A DNA stretch of 64,000 nucleotides, taken from Desulfobacca sp. GTDB taxonomy: Bacteria; Desulfobacterota; Desulfobaccia; Desulfobaccales; Desulfobaccaceae. Under the pieces are notes generated by a model, which was given only the letters and a program-made list of their open reading frames with translations, was not told where the DNA came from and searched no databases. Below, piece by piece: positions 8,267-16,254 of the stretch. The position numbers were made by a program, and so were the translations under genes. Numbering within the stretch: position 1 is the first letter of the stretch; each line of letters opens with the position of its first letter. The stretch is from assembly GCA_020725545.1 (NCBI GenBank), contig DYEV01000008.1, forward strand, positions 62,001 to 126,000, written 5' to 3'.

Positions 8267-9471
8267 ATGGTTCGACCGCACCACGGCTACCAGCCGACAT
8301 TGCCGATCCCCTCCCAGCGGCCGGTACCATTATGATGAATCTCCTCTTTCACCTCATCCACGGCAACCGGCTGATCTACAACGCCTGTTGGGAAGATCCC
8401 CGTCTGGATCGCCAGCTCCTGCAGCTCGACGGCGACAGCGAGATCGTGGTCATCACCAGCGCCGGCTGCAATGTCTTGGACTACCTGCTGGATGGCCCCC
8501 GCGCCATCCAGGCAGTGGACGTGAATTACCGGCAAAATGCCCTGTTGGAATTAAAACTGGCTTTCCTGGCGGCGGGGGATTTTGAGGAATTGTTTGCCTT
8601 CTTCGGCCAGGGGGGCAGCGCCGCCTACCGGGAGGTCTATGCGGCCCTCCGGGAGAGGTTGTCCGGCGCCGCCCAAGCCTTTTGGGATCGCCATATTACG
8701 TATTTCAGCGGCACGGGGCTCCGCCGCTCCTTTTATTGGCACGGCGCGGCCGGGGATTTCGCCTGGCTGTTGCGCGGTTTTTTAATGGGCAACGGCCGGA
8801 CGGCCAGTCTGGTCCAGGGTCTCTTGAACGCCCAGAGCCTCACAGAGCAGCACTACTTTTACAGCCAGATAGAAGGCATCATTTTCACCCGGCCCCTCTC
8901 CTGGCTCCTGCGCCAGCCGGCCACCATGGCCTGCATCGGCGTGCCCCGCGCCCAGATGCAGTTATTAGACCGGCAGTACCCCGGTCGCCTGGACGGTTTT
9001 GTTCGGGATAAACTGCGGCAGGTGATGACCGCGCTGCCCATCCGGGATAATTACTTCTGGCGGGTCTATCTCACCGGTTCCTATACCCCCGAGTGCTGCC
9101 CCAACTATCTGCAGCCCGAGAACTTTAACCGCCTCAAGGCCGCTGTAAATCTGGTCAGCACCCACACTTGTACATTGACCGAGTTTCTCCAGCGCCAGCC
9201 CGGCCTCTATTCCCACTTTGTCCTGTTGGATCATCAGGATTGGCTGGCCTGGCACCAACCCCAGACCTTGGCCGAAGAGTGGCAGGCCATTTTCGCCAAC
9301 AGTCGGCCGGGCACGAAAATCCTCATGCGTTCGGCCGGTTTTGATCTAAGCTTTGTGCCGGTGGAAGTGAAGGCCAGGCTGCGCTTTTTCCCGGAGGTGA
9401 CCGAACCGCTGCATAAGCAGGACCGAGTGGGCACCTATGGCAGCCTGCACCTGGCAGAGGTGATCTCATGA
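8263..9471 (+). CDS. btaA: DUF3419/BtaA-like SAM:diacylglycerol 3-amino-3-carboxypropyltransferase
   Basis: Predicted to move the 3-amino-3-carboxypropyl group of SAM to diacylglycerol, giving diacylglyceryl-homoserine and methylthioadenosine, at the inner membrane. The protein shows the DUF3419 signature: RLIYNACWEDPRLDRQ near the N-terminus, the nucleotide-binding VITSAGCNVLDYLL, AVDVNYRQNALLELK, and a C-terminal FVLLDHQDWLAW region. The GTG start at 8263 is preceded by GGAAGGAG and overlaps the metK stop. An internal ATG at 8332 (MMNLLFHLIHG) is the alternative but has no Shine-Dalgarno. At about 400 residues it has the usual length. The gene is followed immediately by a BtaB-like methyltransferase, the expected partner, which makes the family call much more specific. 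Confidence 0.85.
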   Translation: MNGSTAPRLPADIADPLPAAGTIMMNLLFHLIHGNRLIYNACWEDPRLDRQLLQLDGDSEIVVITSAGCNVLDYLLDGPRAIQAVDVNYRQNALLELKLAFLAAGDFEELFAFFGQGGSAAYREVYAALRERLSGAAQAFWDRHITYFSGTGLRRSFYWHGAAGDFAWLLRGFLMGNGRTASLVQGLLNAQSLTEQHYFYSQIEGIIFTRPLSWLLRQPATMACIGVPRAQMQLLDRQYPGRLDGFVRDKLRQVMTALPIRDNYFWRVYLTGSYTPECCPNYLQPENFNRLKAAVNLVSTHTCTLTEFLQRQPGLYSHFVLLDHQDWLAWHQPQTLAEEWQAIFANSRPGTKILMRSAGFDLSFVPVEVKARLRFFPEVTEPLHKQDRVGTYGSLHLAEVIS

Positions 9472-10121
9472 CCCAGGCCTCAGCGTCCGCCGCCAACGTC
9501 CATCCCTTGGAGCGCTATTACCGGCTGCATGCCAAAATCTACGATATGAGCCGCTGGACCTTTCTGTTCGGCCGGGACCGGCTCCTGCGGTTGGTGGCAG
9601 ACCGGGGGCAGCCCCAGCACATCCTCGAGGTGGGCTGCGGCACCGGCAAGAACCTGGTGCGCCTGCGCCAGCTCTTTCCCAGGGCCAAGCTCACCGGCCT
9701 GGACCTGAGCGAGGCCATGTTGGCCCAAGCCCGGCGCAAGCTGGCCGGAACCACCCCGGCGATCGGATGGCGCCACCAGGCCTATGATCGTCCCCTCCGG
9801 GTCGAGCCGCCTTTTGACCTGCTGTTGTTTTCCTATGCCCTGACCATGTTCAACCCGGGTTGGGAGGAGGCCATCGCCGCCGCCTATGCTGATCTGGCCC
9901 CGGGCGGGCTCATAGCTGTGGTGGATTTCCACTCTTCGCCTGTCCCGCTCTTTGTCCGCTGGCTGGCTCTCAACCACGTCCGTCTGGCCGGCCACCTGCT
10001 GCCGGCCCTGCAAAGCCGTTTTGTCCCCCGTCACCTGGAAATCCGCCGGGCCTACGGCGGCCTGTGGACCTATCTGCTCTTTCTGGGGCAGAAAGACTGG
10101 CCGGCTGCCCCGCCGGTCTGA
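9468..10121 (+). CDS. btaB: BtaB-like SAM-dependent N-methyltransferase
   Basis: A 217-residue class I methyltransferase. Motif I is LEVGCGTGKN around residues 60-69, followed by GLDLSEAMLAQAR and the GGLIAVVDFH post-motif. The N-terminal HPLERYYRLHAKIYDMSRWTF is typical of BtaB and related enzymes. BtaB methylates diacylglyceryl-homoserine three times to give the betaine lipid DGTS. The ATG at 9468 overlaps the btaA TGA by four bases (ATGA) with a GAGGTG site just upstream, so the two enzymes should be made together. The substrate call comes from the pairing, because the fold alone would not be specific. Confidence 0.82.
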   Translation: MTQASASAANVHPLERYYRLHAKIYDMSRWTFLFGRDRLLRLVADRGQPQHILEVGCGTGKNLVRLRQLFPRAKLTGLDLSEAMLAQARRKLAGTTPAIGWRHQAYDRPLRVEPPFDLLLFSYALTMFNPGWEEAIAAAYADLAPGGLIAVVDFHSSPVPLFVRWLALNHVRLAGHLLPALQSRFVPRHLEIRRAYGGLWTYLLFLGQKDWPAAPPV

Positions 10122-10166
10122 GACCCCTTGGCGCAGTTTTCTGGCCTCAAGTTCCTCCGAGCGGTG

Positions 10167-10172
10167 TATAAT
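10167..10172 (+). promoter_or_regulatory. Possible -10 element for the 10207 gene
   Basis: A TATAAT hexamer preceded directly by TG lies 35 bases before the ATG at 10207. No good -35 box is visible at 16-18 bases, so this is only a candidate. Confidence 0.3.
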
Positions 10173-10206
10173 CTTGGTAAATTGATCCCTGGACGAGGAG
10201 GCTATC

Positions 10207-10761
10207 ATGCAGTCATTGCAGTCCCAACTGACCGATGATTTCTTTTATTTTTTTCTCCGGCTGCGGAAAGACCGGATCAGGAAGGTCGTCAAGACGCTGC
10301 AGGAGCGCTGTCCGGGAGAAACACCGGAGCAGTTAGCCCGGCGGCTCCTGGCTTCGCAACGCCAGTTGTCGTTTTTAGGCGGCGCCTTGCTGCACCTGCC
10401 CATGTTTTTTCCGGGTCTGGGAGCAGTCCTGCAAGGTTTGGGGGCGGCCGGCGGCGCCGCGGTCCTGACCCGCATGCATCTCTATCTCATCTTAGAGATT
10501 GCCCTGCTCTATGGCCAGGATATTGATGATGAGGATCGGGTGCCGGAGATGGTGCAGGTGGTTTTGGCCACCGGGGTGGCCGTAGGGGCGCCTTTTCTCA
10601 TGGAGTATTTCGGTGTTAACCCGCTCCTGGCCCTGCCCACCGCCGCTTTGAGCTCGGCTGCCCTGGCCCAACTCATCGGCGAGCAGGCCATCCGCCTGTA
10701 TAGTCAAAGGACTGCCCAGGTCCCTGAAACGGCTGGCGCAGCCGCCCCGGCCATGGGATAA
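10207..10761 (+). CDS. EcsC-like small membrane-associated protein, function unknown
   Basis: A 184-residue protein with a clear GAGGAGG site before the ATG. The N-terminal 55 residues are charged and helical (RLRKDRIRKVVKTL). Two glycine/alanine-rich hydrophobic stretches follow at about 58-85 and 120-155, around an RMHLYLILEIALLYGQDIDDEDRVPEM block. That block resembles the centre of EcsC-family proteins, which also alternate GG-rich hydrophobic pieces. The match is weak and the length is shorter than usual for EcsC. It is downstream of btaB but has its own candidate promoter, so its part in the lipid operon is unclear. Confidence 0.45.
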   Translation: MQSLQSQLTDDFFYFFLRLRKDRIRKVVKTLQERCPGETPEQLARRLLASQRQLSFLGGALLHLPMFFPGLGAVLQGLGAAGGAAVLTRMHLYLILEIALLYGQDIDDEDRVPEMVQVVLATGVAVGAPFLMEYFGVNPLLALPTAALSSAALAQLIGEQAIRLYSQRTAQVPETAGAAAPAMG

Positions 10762-10855
10762 CTTTTTGATTATAATTGGCTTTTATGGAAGGCAAAAACC
10801 AAGCAGATACCTGGCAGATTTTCATTACGGTTTTGCGCTGGATCAAGTCCAACGC

Positions 10856-11611
10856 TTAATAGCCAATCTTTCTGAGGGCCATGGAAAAGGTGTCAGCCGC
10901 CTGTTCTTTGGCTAAACAATAGAACCAGAGAGACCATAAGCGCCAGAGAAGATATAGAGGGAAGAAAAAAGAGAAATACCGGCTGATATAATGATAAGAG
11001 CATTCTTCCACCTGAAAGCCGTACTGTGTTGCCAGAGCTTTAAAATCTCTGGGCGTACAGCGATCATAGAAACTGGGAAAGCCGTGAAATATAGCCCGCT
11101 GGGGAAAGAGCACCTGTAACACCTGCGACTTTAATTTTTCCGGAATGATCATGCTCAAGCGGGCGTAGAGGGCGTTCCGGGACGGAACAAAGATCAAAGC
11201 CAAACCGCCCGGTTTTAAGATACTGGCCAATCCCCGGAAAGCCAAAGTCACATCCTTGACATGCTCCAACACGGCTTGACAGATCACCACATCAGCGTTG
11301 GCCTGGCCCCGGTATTGACAAATATCCGCACAGATTACCTCATCGTATATGCCCTCCGGGGCATTGGCCAATTCCTGCTGATCGATATCCAAACCGATGA
11401 TTGTCAGCTGCAATTTTTTTTTGGTGGCGCCATCAATAAAAGGCCGTTTGCCCCCACCGACATCAACGATGGTCTGTCCGGGCTGCAAAAATTTTGGAGC
11501 AAAAACATCAATAAAATAGCGATTGCCATCGATACGGAAATCATCGTTCATGAAAGCGTCAATGCCTGAAGAGAGATATCTTTGTGATTCAATGAATTTT
11601 TGCATAAGCAT
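10856..11611 (-). CDS. Class I SAM-dependent methyltransferase of the polysaccharide locus
   Basis: A 251-residue protein with motif I TIVDVGGGKRPFIDGA at about 48-63, an acidic residue ending strand 2 (GLDIDQQ), CADICQYRGQANADVVICQAVLEHVKD, and the LKPGGLALIFVPS post-motif, all typical of Methyltransf_11-type enzymes. The C-terminal third has a hydrophobic stretch (YFSFFFPLYLLWRLWSLW), suggesting membrane contact or a lipid-linked sugar substrate. It is the last gene of the minus-strand polysaccharide locus and would suit O-methylation of a glycan or lipid-linked precursor; that is inference. Confidence 0.75.
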   Translation of the reverse strand: MLMQKFIESQRYLSSGIDAFMNDDFRIDGNRYFIDVFAPKFLQPGQTIVDVGGGKRPFIDGATKKKLQLTIIGLDIDQQELANAPEGIYDEVICADICQYRGQANADVVICQAVLEHVKDVTLAFRGLASILKPGGLALIFVPSRNALYARLSMIIPEKLKSQVLQVLFPQRAIFHGFPSFYDRCTPRDFKALATQYGFQVEECSYHYISRYFSFFFPLYLLWRLWSLWFYCLAKEQAADTFSMALRKIGY

Positions 11612-11761
11612 TCGGAGAGATCCTTTTTAAATTGAAGGAGTAGTTTTTTCTATATCATTTTTATAACTATTAAGAAATAATATACATTAGACACTCCCAT
11701 ATTTAAAGAGTGCGCAGTCTCTGGCATTAATATTATCCATTGTGACTTTTCAAATATTTGA

Positions 11762-13033
11762 CTAGACAAAAATTTTTTTAGATGATAAATATTTCACATA
11801 CCATAAGATACTTAACTGAAGAATATATATCACTGAAAAAAATCCTTCATAAAATTGCAAACTGACTATTGTCCCTAAAGTTATCAAGTAACAGGCAGTT
11901 AATACGGTAGATCTATTTATATGTAATTTCAATATATTCAATATTGGAATTATCAAAATAGCAATATTTATGAACCCTGCGATAATTCCGAGATAAAGAA
12001 CGTTAGCCAAGAAATTATTATGCAAAACAGCCTCTTCATTGGTAAAGGCTGAATAATATTTTTTCCAAGATTCATGGCTTATACCCCAAAGAGCATCCTT
12101 GGGATTTTTAACGATAATGTCAATGGCCAACCCGTATGATAATATCCTATTGATAACATTTTTCTCATAAACTTTTTCCCCTATAAACATTTTTGCTACC
12201 GGCATGTTAATGAGGAATGGCAGTGAAAGAGAAATTAATAAGGGCAATATTAAAACAATGAGGAAAAGGGAGCGATAGATATTTATCTTAAATTTAATAA
12301 ATAAATAAGCCATGAAAGCTAATCCTATGGCCAAGTATGAACTTCTTGATTGGGAGGCTACTGTTGCAAGTATAAAAACAATAGCAGATATTACTTTAAA
12401 ACTAAGACGAAAAGTATGATGGTAACAGATATAATAAACCCAGCCGATCACCAAGAAAATTCCCAGCTCTCCGAAGCTCCTGGGTACGCCGGCGGTTTTG
12501 TAAAAGGGCATTGCAATGCCAAACACCCGTGGGGGCAGGATATCCCGTTCGCCGCCGAATAAAGAAATGCCGGTGAACGAGGAAAAAATAATGATCATGG
12601 AGAGCGCGAAGACACCATAAAAAACGCAGCGGTATATATATTCAATGGATATATTTTTAATAATCATCCAGCGCAGAAATGTTAACAAAAGAACAAAGGC
12701 GAGTATTTTTGATACTAAAAAAGGCAGCTCGTCCCATTCTTTACAAAGATATATTTTTAAAAGATATATGAAAATTATTAAGATATTTAGCGTTATTACC
12801 AACAAAAGAGATTTTTGATAAATAAATAAGTATTTATAATTCAGCATCTGCCAAATGAAAAAAAGGCTGATGAGAGAAAATATAAAAATTGGACTGATAA
12901 ACTTTAAAGGATTCTCTAAGGTGGGGCGCGGAATGAGAGGCAGGCAGAAAAAAAAGCCATAGAAAATTAAATCTATAGATAACTTATTAAATATGTTATT
13001 AAAAGGCATATGGTTTGTATTAGTAGACTGCAT
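11762..13033 (-). CDS. O-antigen polymerase/ligase-like (Wzy/WaaL) membrane protein
   Basis: A 423-residue protein with about 10-12 hydrophobic segments and one large non-cytoplasmic loop near residues 300-345 (VKNPKDALWGISHESWKKYYSAF), the layout of O-antigen polymerases and ligases. The loop motif GISHESW with HNNFL further on matches the Wzy_C/O-antigen ligase family's H-x-x-x-L/N signature. It starts one base after the Wzx stop, so the two genes are coupled. It is strongly AT-rich compared with the rest of the window. Polymerase and ligase cannot be told apart by sequence; next to Wzx and Wzz the polymerase role is more likely. Confidence 0.75.
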   Translation of the reverse strand: MQSTNTNHMPFNNIFNKLSIDLIFYGFFFCLPLIPRPTLENPLKFISPIFIFSLISLFFIWQMLNYKYLFIYQKSLLLVITLNILIIFIYLLKIYLCKEWDELPFLVSKILAFVLLLTFLRWMIIKNISIEYIYRCVFYGVFALSMIIIFSSFTGISLFGGERDILPPRVFGIAMPFYKTAGVPRSFGELGIFLVIGWVYYICYHHTFRLSFKVISAIVFILATVASQSRSSYLAIGLAFMAYLFIKFKINIYRSLFLIVLILPLLISLSLPFLINMPVAKMFIGEKVYEKNVINRILSYGLAIDIIVKNPKDALWGISHESWKKYYSAFTNEEAVLHNNFLANVLYLGIIAGFINIAILIIPILNILKLHINRSTVLTACYLITLGTIVSLQFYEGFFSVIYILQLSILWYVKYLSSKKIFV

Positions 13034-13034
13034 T

Positions 13035-14324
13035 TTACTTGGTATCTCGTATAAATTTGCGCCAGATAATTGCCAGTATAATAATTACACCTATTTCCGT
13101 TATAATGAGTCCATAACAAGCCGAGTATAATATATCAAATTTGCATACAAATATTAATGATAAAAAGAGCATGGTATAGAATATTACGCCAAATAACGAT
13201 GCCCAGGCATAGTATTTTTGCAGGCCGGCCACAGCAATAGGGATGCTATAGCCCACCCGAATAGTCATCAAGGCCGCAAACCAGATGACAATCTGAAAGA
13301 TAGCGATACTCCCAGCATAGCTTGGGCCATAAAGGAAAGGAATAAGCCATTTGCTAGCCAGGACGCCCCCACCACCCAAAAATAAACCGATAAAACAAGA
13401 GATTAGCTTGAAATATTTGGCCATTCGATAAAACTGCGGGCGCTGTTGGAAAAAAAGCTCTGAAAGAATCGGATACAACGCAACTGCCAAGAGCGTTGCA
13501 ACGATGGCAAGCGAAAGGACTAAATTATAGGGAGCAGAGAATATGCCAACCTCATGGTTGGAAACCAGGAATCCCAAAAAAATGATGGGGAGATATTGAT
13601 AGAGGAATAGAAGACCATTGCCCACGGTAAAATGAATAGATTCCTTAAGGTGAAGCCAGATTATTTTTATATTAAATGTTGGCTGATATCTGAGATTCAT
13701 TATCCTATAATAAATTATTAAAAGTGCGATGTCGCCAAGAAGATAAGAAAATGACCAAATAAACGATGCTCTGGCAACATCACTTTCTCCCCTAACAAAA
13801 ATGAATAGAAAAAATAAAATAGAGAGAAAAGTAGAGAAATTTCCTAAGGCAATGAAATTAAATTTCTCAAATCCCCGCATAACCCAATCAAGATTTAAAG
13901 ATCGGGTCAGAAGATAGAAGGCGAAGCCAGCAAATATTAATCTTTTGAGGGGATCATCTTGAAAAAGAAGATAGATACTTAGGCTGTAGACAGAAAATAA
14001 AGTGATTCCGGAAAATATTCTTAGAGTTAATAGAGGATTAATGACAATAGGGGCATTGACTTTGCTTTTGGCAATCTCACGCGCCCCATACATATTCACA
14101 CCTAAGTCTACGCCAAGCCAACAATAAGAGGTAATAGTTTGGGCAAAGGTGAATAAGCCGAAATTGGCGGCACCTAAAACTCTTGCTAAATATACTGTGG
14201 CAAGATAAAGAAATCCTTTTCCTCCCACTTCACTGATTATTGACCAACCGAAATTACTCCCAATTCTTTTAAATAATTTTTTGCCAATAATGGAAGTGAT
14301 TGGTAGATCATAATTATCTGGCAT
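13035..14324 (-). CDS. Wzx-type oligosaccharide flippase (MOP superfamily)
   Basis: A 429-residue protein with about 12 transmembrane segments and the polysaccharide-synthesis family start (GWSIISEVGGKGFLYLATVYLARVLGAANFGLFTFAQ), as in Wzx/RfbX proteins. It flips undecaprenyl-linked repeat units to the periplasm. It is followed at once by the Wzy-like gene. Base composition is AT-rich, as in its neighbours. The upstream 185 bases hold a repeat element (14349-14480) that separates it from the acetyltransferase gene. Confidence 0.85.
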   Translation of the reverse strand: MPDNYDLPITSIIGKKLFKRIGSNFGWSIISEVGGKGFLYLATVYLARVLGAANFGLFTFAQTITSYCWLGVDLGVNMYGAREIAKSKVNAPIVINPLLTLRIFSGITLFSVYSLSIYLLFQDDPLKRLIFAGFAFYLLTRSLNLDWVMRGFEKFNFIALGNFSTFLSILFFLFIFVRGESDVARASFIWSFSYLLGDIALLIIYYRIMNLRYQPTFNIKIIWLHLKESIHFTVGNGLLFLYQYLPIIFLGFLVSNHEVGIFSAPYNLVLSLAIVATLLAVALYPILSELFFQQRPQFYRMAKYFKLISCFIGLFLGGGGVLASKWLIPFLYGPSYAGSIAIFQIVIWFAALMTIRVGYSIPIAVAGLQKYYAWASLFGVIFYTMLFLSLIFVCKFDILYSACYGLIITEIGVIIILAIIWRKFIRDTK

Positions 14325-14348
14325 TTAAAATACTTTCAATGAATTCTT

Positions 14349-14480
14349 AGAAACTGGTGCAAAACCCTGAAAGCCGATTCCATGTCATTCCGAGCGCACC
14401 GAAGATTTTTTCTTTCCAACGAGATAAAGATCCTTCACTTCGTTCAAGATGGCAAGCAAAGAGGTTTTGCAACGGCTTCT
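14349..14480. repeat. MITE-like dispersed repeat, copy 1
   Basis: About 130 bases with imperfect terminal inverted repeats (left AGAAACTGGTGCAAAACC, right end is the inverse of AGAAGCCGTTGCAAAACC). The inside begins with CCTGAAAGCCGATTCCA and has CCTTCACTTCGTTCA near the right end. A second copy in the same orientation is at 27540-27670. There is no coding capacity. It looks like a non-autonomous mobile element or dispersed repeat; no transposase is nearby. Confidence 0.75.
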
Positions 14481-14508
14481 AAAAAATAGAGTATATACGG
14501 AAAACAGA

Positions 14509-15060
14509 TCATTTGCGGTATTTGATAATGTTGGCAGGATTACCTCCCACAATCGCCAAAGGGGGCACGTCTTTTGTTACAACAGAGCCAGCCGCAATAA
14601 TGCTCCCCTTGCCGATTTTCAGGCCGGGTAAAATGATGGATTTGCCGCCAATCCAAACATCATCTTCTATAATGGTTTTTTTTGAAAACATGCCTTGTTT
14701 TATCATCGGCGTATCGATGGAATCAAAAGAATGGCCGCTGGCGGTGACCATACAATAGGGAGAAATCATCACATAGGAGCCAATCATTAAATCTCCATAT
14801 TGGAGACAGGAAAGATGAGTTCCTTTACCTATATGACTGTAAGACCCGATAATAATATTCCAGGGAAACCAAATATGAGTTAATTGCCCAATAGAAGTTT
14901 TTTTGCGTCGGAAGGTCGGAAACAGTAAGCCATAAGAAAAACCTCTTAAAAAATTCCCTGATTTTCCCGGAATAACTCCCAATATTGTTTCAAGCCAAGC
15001 CCATGCTTCTTTTTTGAATTTTTCTTTGTCGGGCAGATATTTTTCTCTCCAAAGATTCAT
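14509..15060 (-). CDS. Hexapeptide-repeat O-acetyltransferase
   Basis: A 183-residue left-handed beta-helix transferase. The hexapeptide pattern (IIGSYSHIGKG, MIGSYVMISPY, IEDDVWIGGKSIILPGLKIGKGSIIAAGSVV) and the ending VVGGNPANIIK are typical of WcaF/NodL/maltose-type acetyltransferases. The candidate catalytic His is in TASGHSFDS, around residue 110. It probably O-acetylates a sugar of the repeat unit before export. It is AT-rich, as are the wzx and wzy neighbours. Confidence 0.85.
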   Translation of the reverse strand: MNLWREKYLPDKEKFKKEAWAWLETILGVIPGKSGNFLRGFSYGLLFPTFRRKKTSIGQLTHIWFPWNIIIGSYSHIGKGTHLSCLQYGDLMIGSYVMISPYCMVTASGHSFDSIDTPMIKQGMFSKKTIIEDDVWIGGKSIILPGLKIGKGSIIAAGSVVTKDVPPLAIVGGNPANIIKYRK

Positions 15061-15146
15061 ATCCTATCCTGATGAAAAGAGATATCCAATAATTGATATA
15101 AAATCAATTATAGATGACTATTATTATTCACCAAATGAAGTTCTTG

Positions 15147-16199
15147 TTAAGGAAAGACTTTGTCGCAGGCACGATGAAAGTATCCCGCTGACTCAGGTTT
15201 ATAGGGGTTGTAATCACTGACCACGGCGGCGTAAATCCAGACGTATTGATAGGTGGCCAACAGTTTTTTGATGAGCGGCTTGAAGTCCTCGATATCGCGC
15301 AGTTCTGATTTCCGGCATTTACCTTGTTGCAGCCATCCCTTTTTACCATCTTGGTGGAGCCATGGGGCAATGGTTCCGGCCAGATGGAGATGTGGATACT
15401 TGGCCAATACCGGTTTGAAATAATCGGCTCGCTGTTGGATTACTTTCTCCATGTCTGGCAATGAGGTGTAGCAATATCCCAACGAAGTCATGCCGCCGCT
15501 GACAATCTTTATTTCTGCCTGGGAACTCTTGCAGGCGTCCAACATGCCCTTAATGATGTAGCTGCTCGTTGTCAATCTGCCCGGAGCCTCGCGAAATCCC
15601 TGGATCGGCGCAGCCAGACCTGTGAAGGTAAACCAAAGAATGGCAGTGGGATATTCCTCCCTGGCAATACTGATTAATTTGGCGCCAATGGCTTCCAGGC
15701 GCTTTTGAACTTCGTCTTCTGGTTTCCCCTGTTGTTGGGCCACATTGGCAAGATAATAGTGCTGGTAATTATTATATGCTTCCGGATCAACAAAGATACC
15801 GGGGGCCCCCAGTTTTCTGGCCGTCTGCAGGGCCAGGCGCCAAATGGTATAGAAATCTTGGAGGGGCGCATCTTCCTCATTGATAGCCATGCCTTTGATG
15901 GCGATAAAATAAGGTTTATTGCTCTGGCGTTTATTATTGGTCCCCTTGCCGATAATTCTATTGAAAAAGACCCAGGGCCAGACGGCTTTTTGCATGGACT
16001 GCTGCAGGAATTCAGTCTGGGCGGCGAAATCTGCCGCCGAATGTTGCGCGGTATCATAGGCGTCAATGAAAGGCACGGCAACCCCGGCATAGGGGGAGGC
16101 GTTGATGGCCTCAACCGCCGGCCGATCGAACTTTGCCATGGTCGGGGTTAAAAAACTTACCAATAAGACGTATGGTAAAACCGTGCTATAGAGTTTCAT
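15147..16199 (-). CDS. Secreted protein of glycosidase-like (TIM-barrel) appearance, function unknown
   Basis: A 350-residue protein starting at the ATG at 16199, which has AAGGA upstream and a signal peptide (MKLYSTVLPYVLLVSFLTPTMA). A longer frame back to 16385 overlaps the Wzz gene and has no better site. The mature part alternates strand/helix units with acidic strand ends (GAPGIFVDPEAYNN, LWFTFTGL, YVWIYAAVVSDYNPY), suggesting a TIM-barrel glycoside-hydrolase-like fold. D and E in VDPEAY are candidate catalytic residues. I cannot name the family. It sits between Wzz and the acetyltransferase, so a periplasmic role in processing the polysaccharide is plausible. Confidence 0.6.
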   Translation of the reverse strand: MKLYSTVLPYVLLVSFLTPTMAKFDRPAVEAINASPYAGVAVPFIDAYDTAQHSAADFAAQTEFLQQSMQKAVWPWVFFNRIIGKGTNNKRQSNKPYFIAIKGMAINEEDAPLQDFYTIWRLALQTARKLGAPGIFVDPEAYNNYQHYYLANVAQQQGKPEDEVQKRLEAIGAKLISIAREEYPTAILWFTFTGLAAPIQGFREAPGRLTTSSYIIKGMLDACKSSQAEIKIVSGGMTSLGYCYTSLPDMEKVIQQRADYFKPVLAKYPHLHLAGTIAPWLHQDGKKGWLQQGKCRKSELRDIEDFKPLIKKLLATYQYVWIYAAVVSDYNPYKPESAGYFHRACDKVFP

Positions 16200-16254
16200 C
16201 AAAGTTCCTTTTCGGGAGGCTTTGCAGCTAGAACGGCCACGCCCCTCACCGCGG

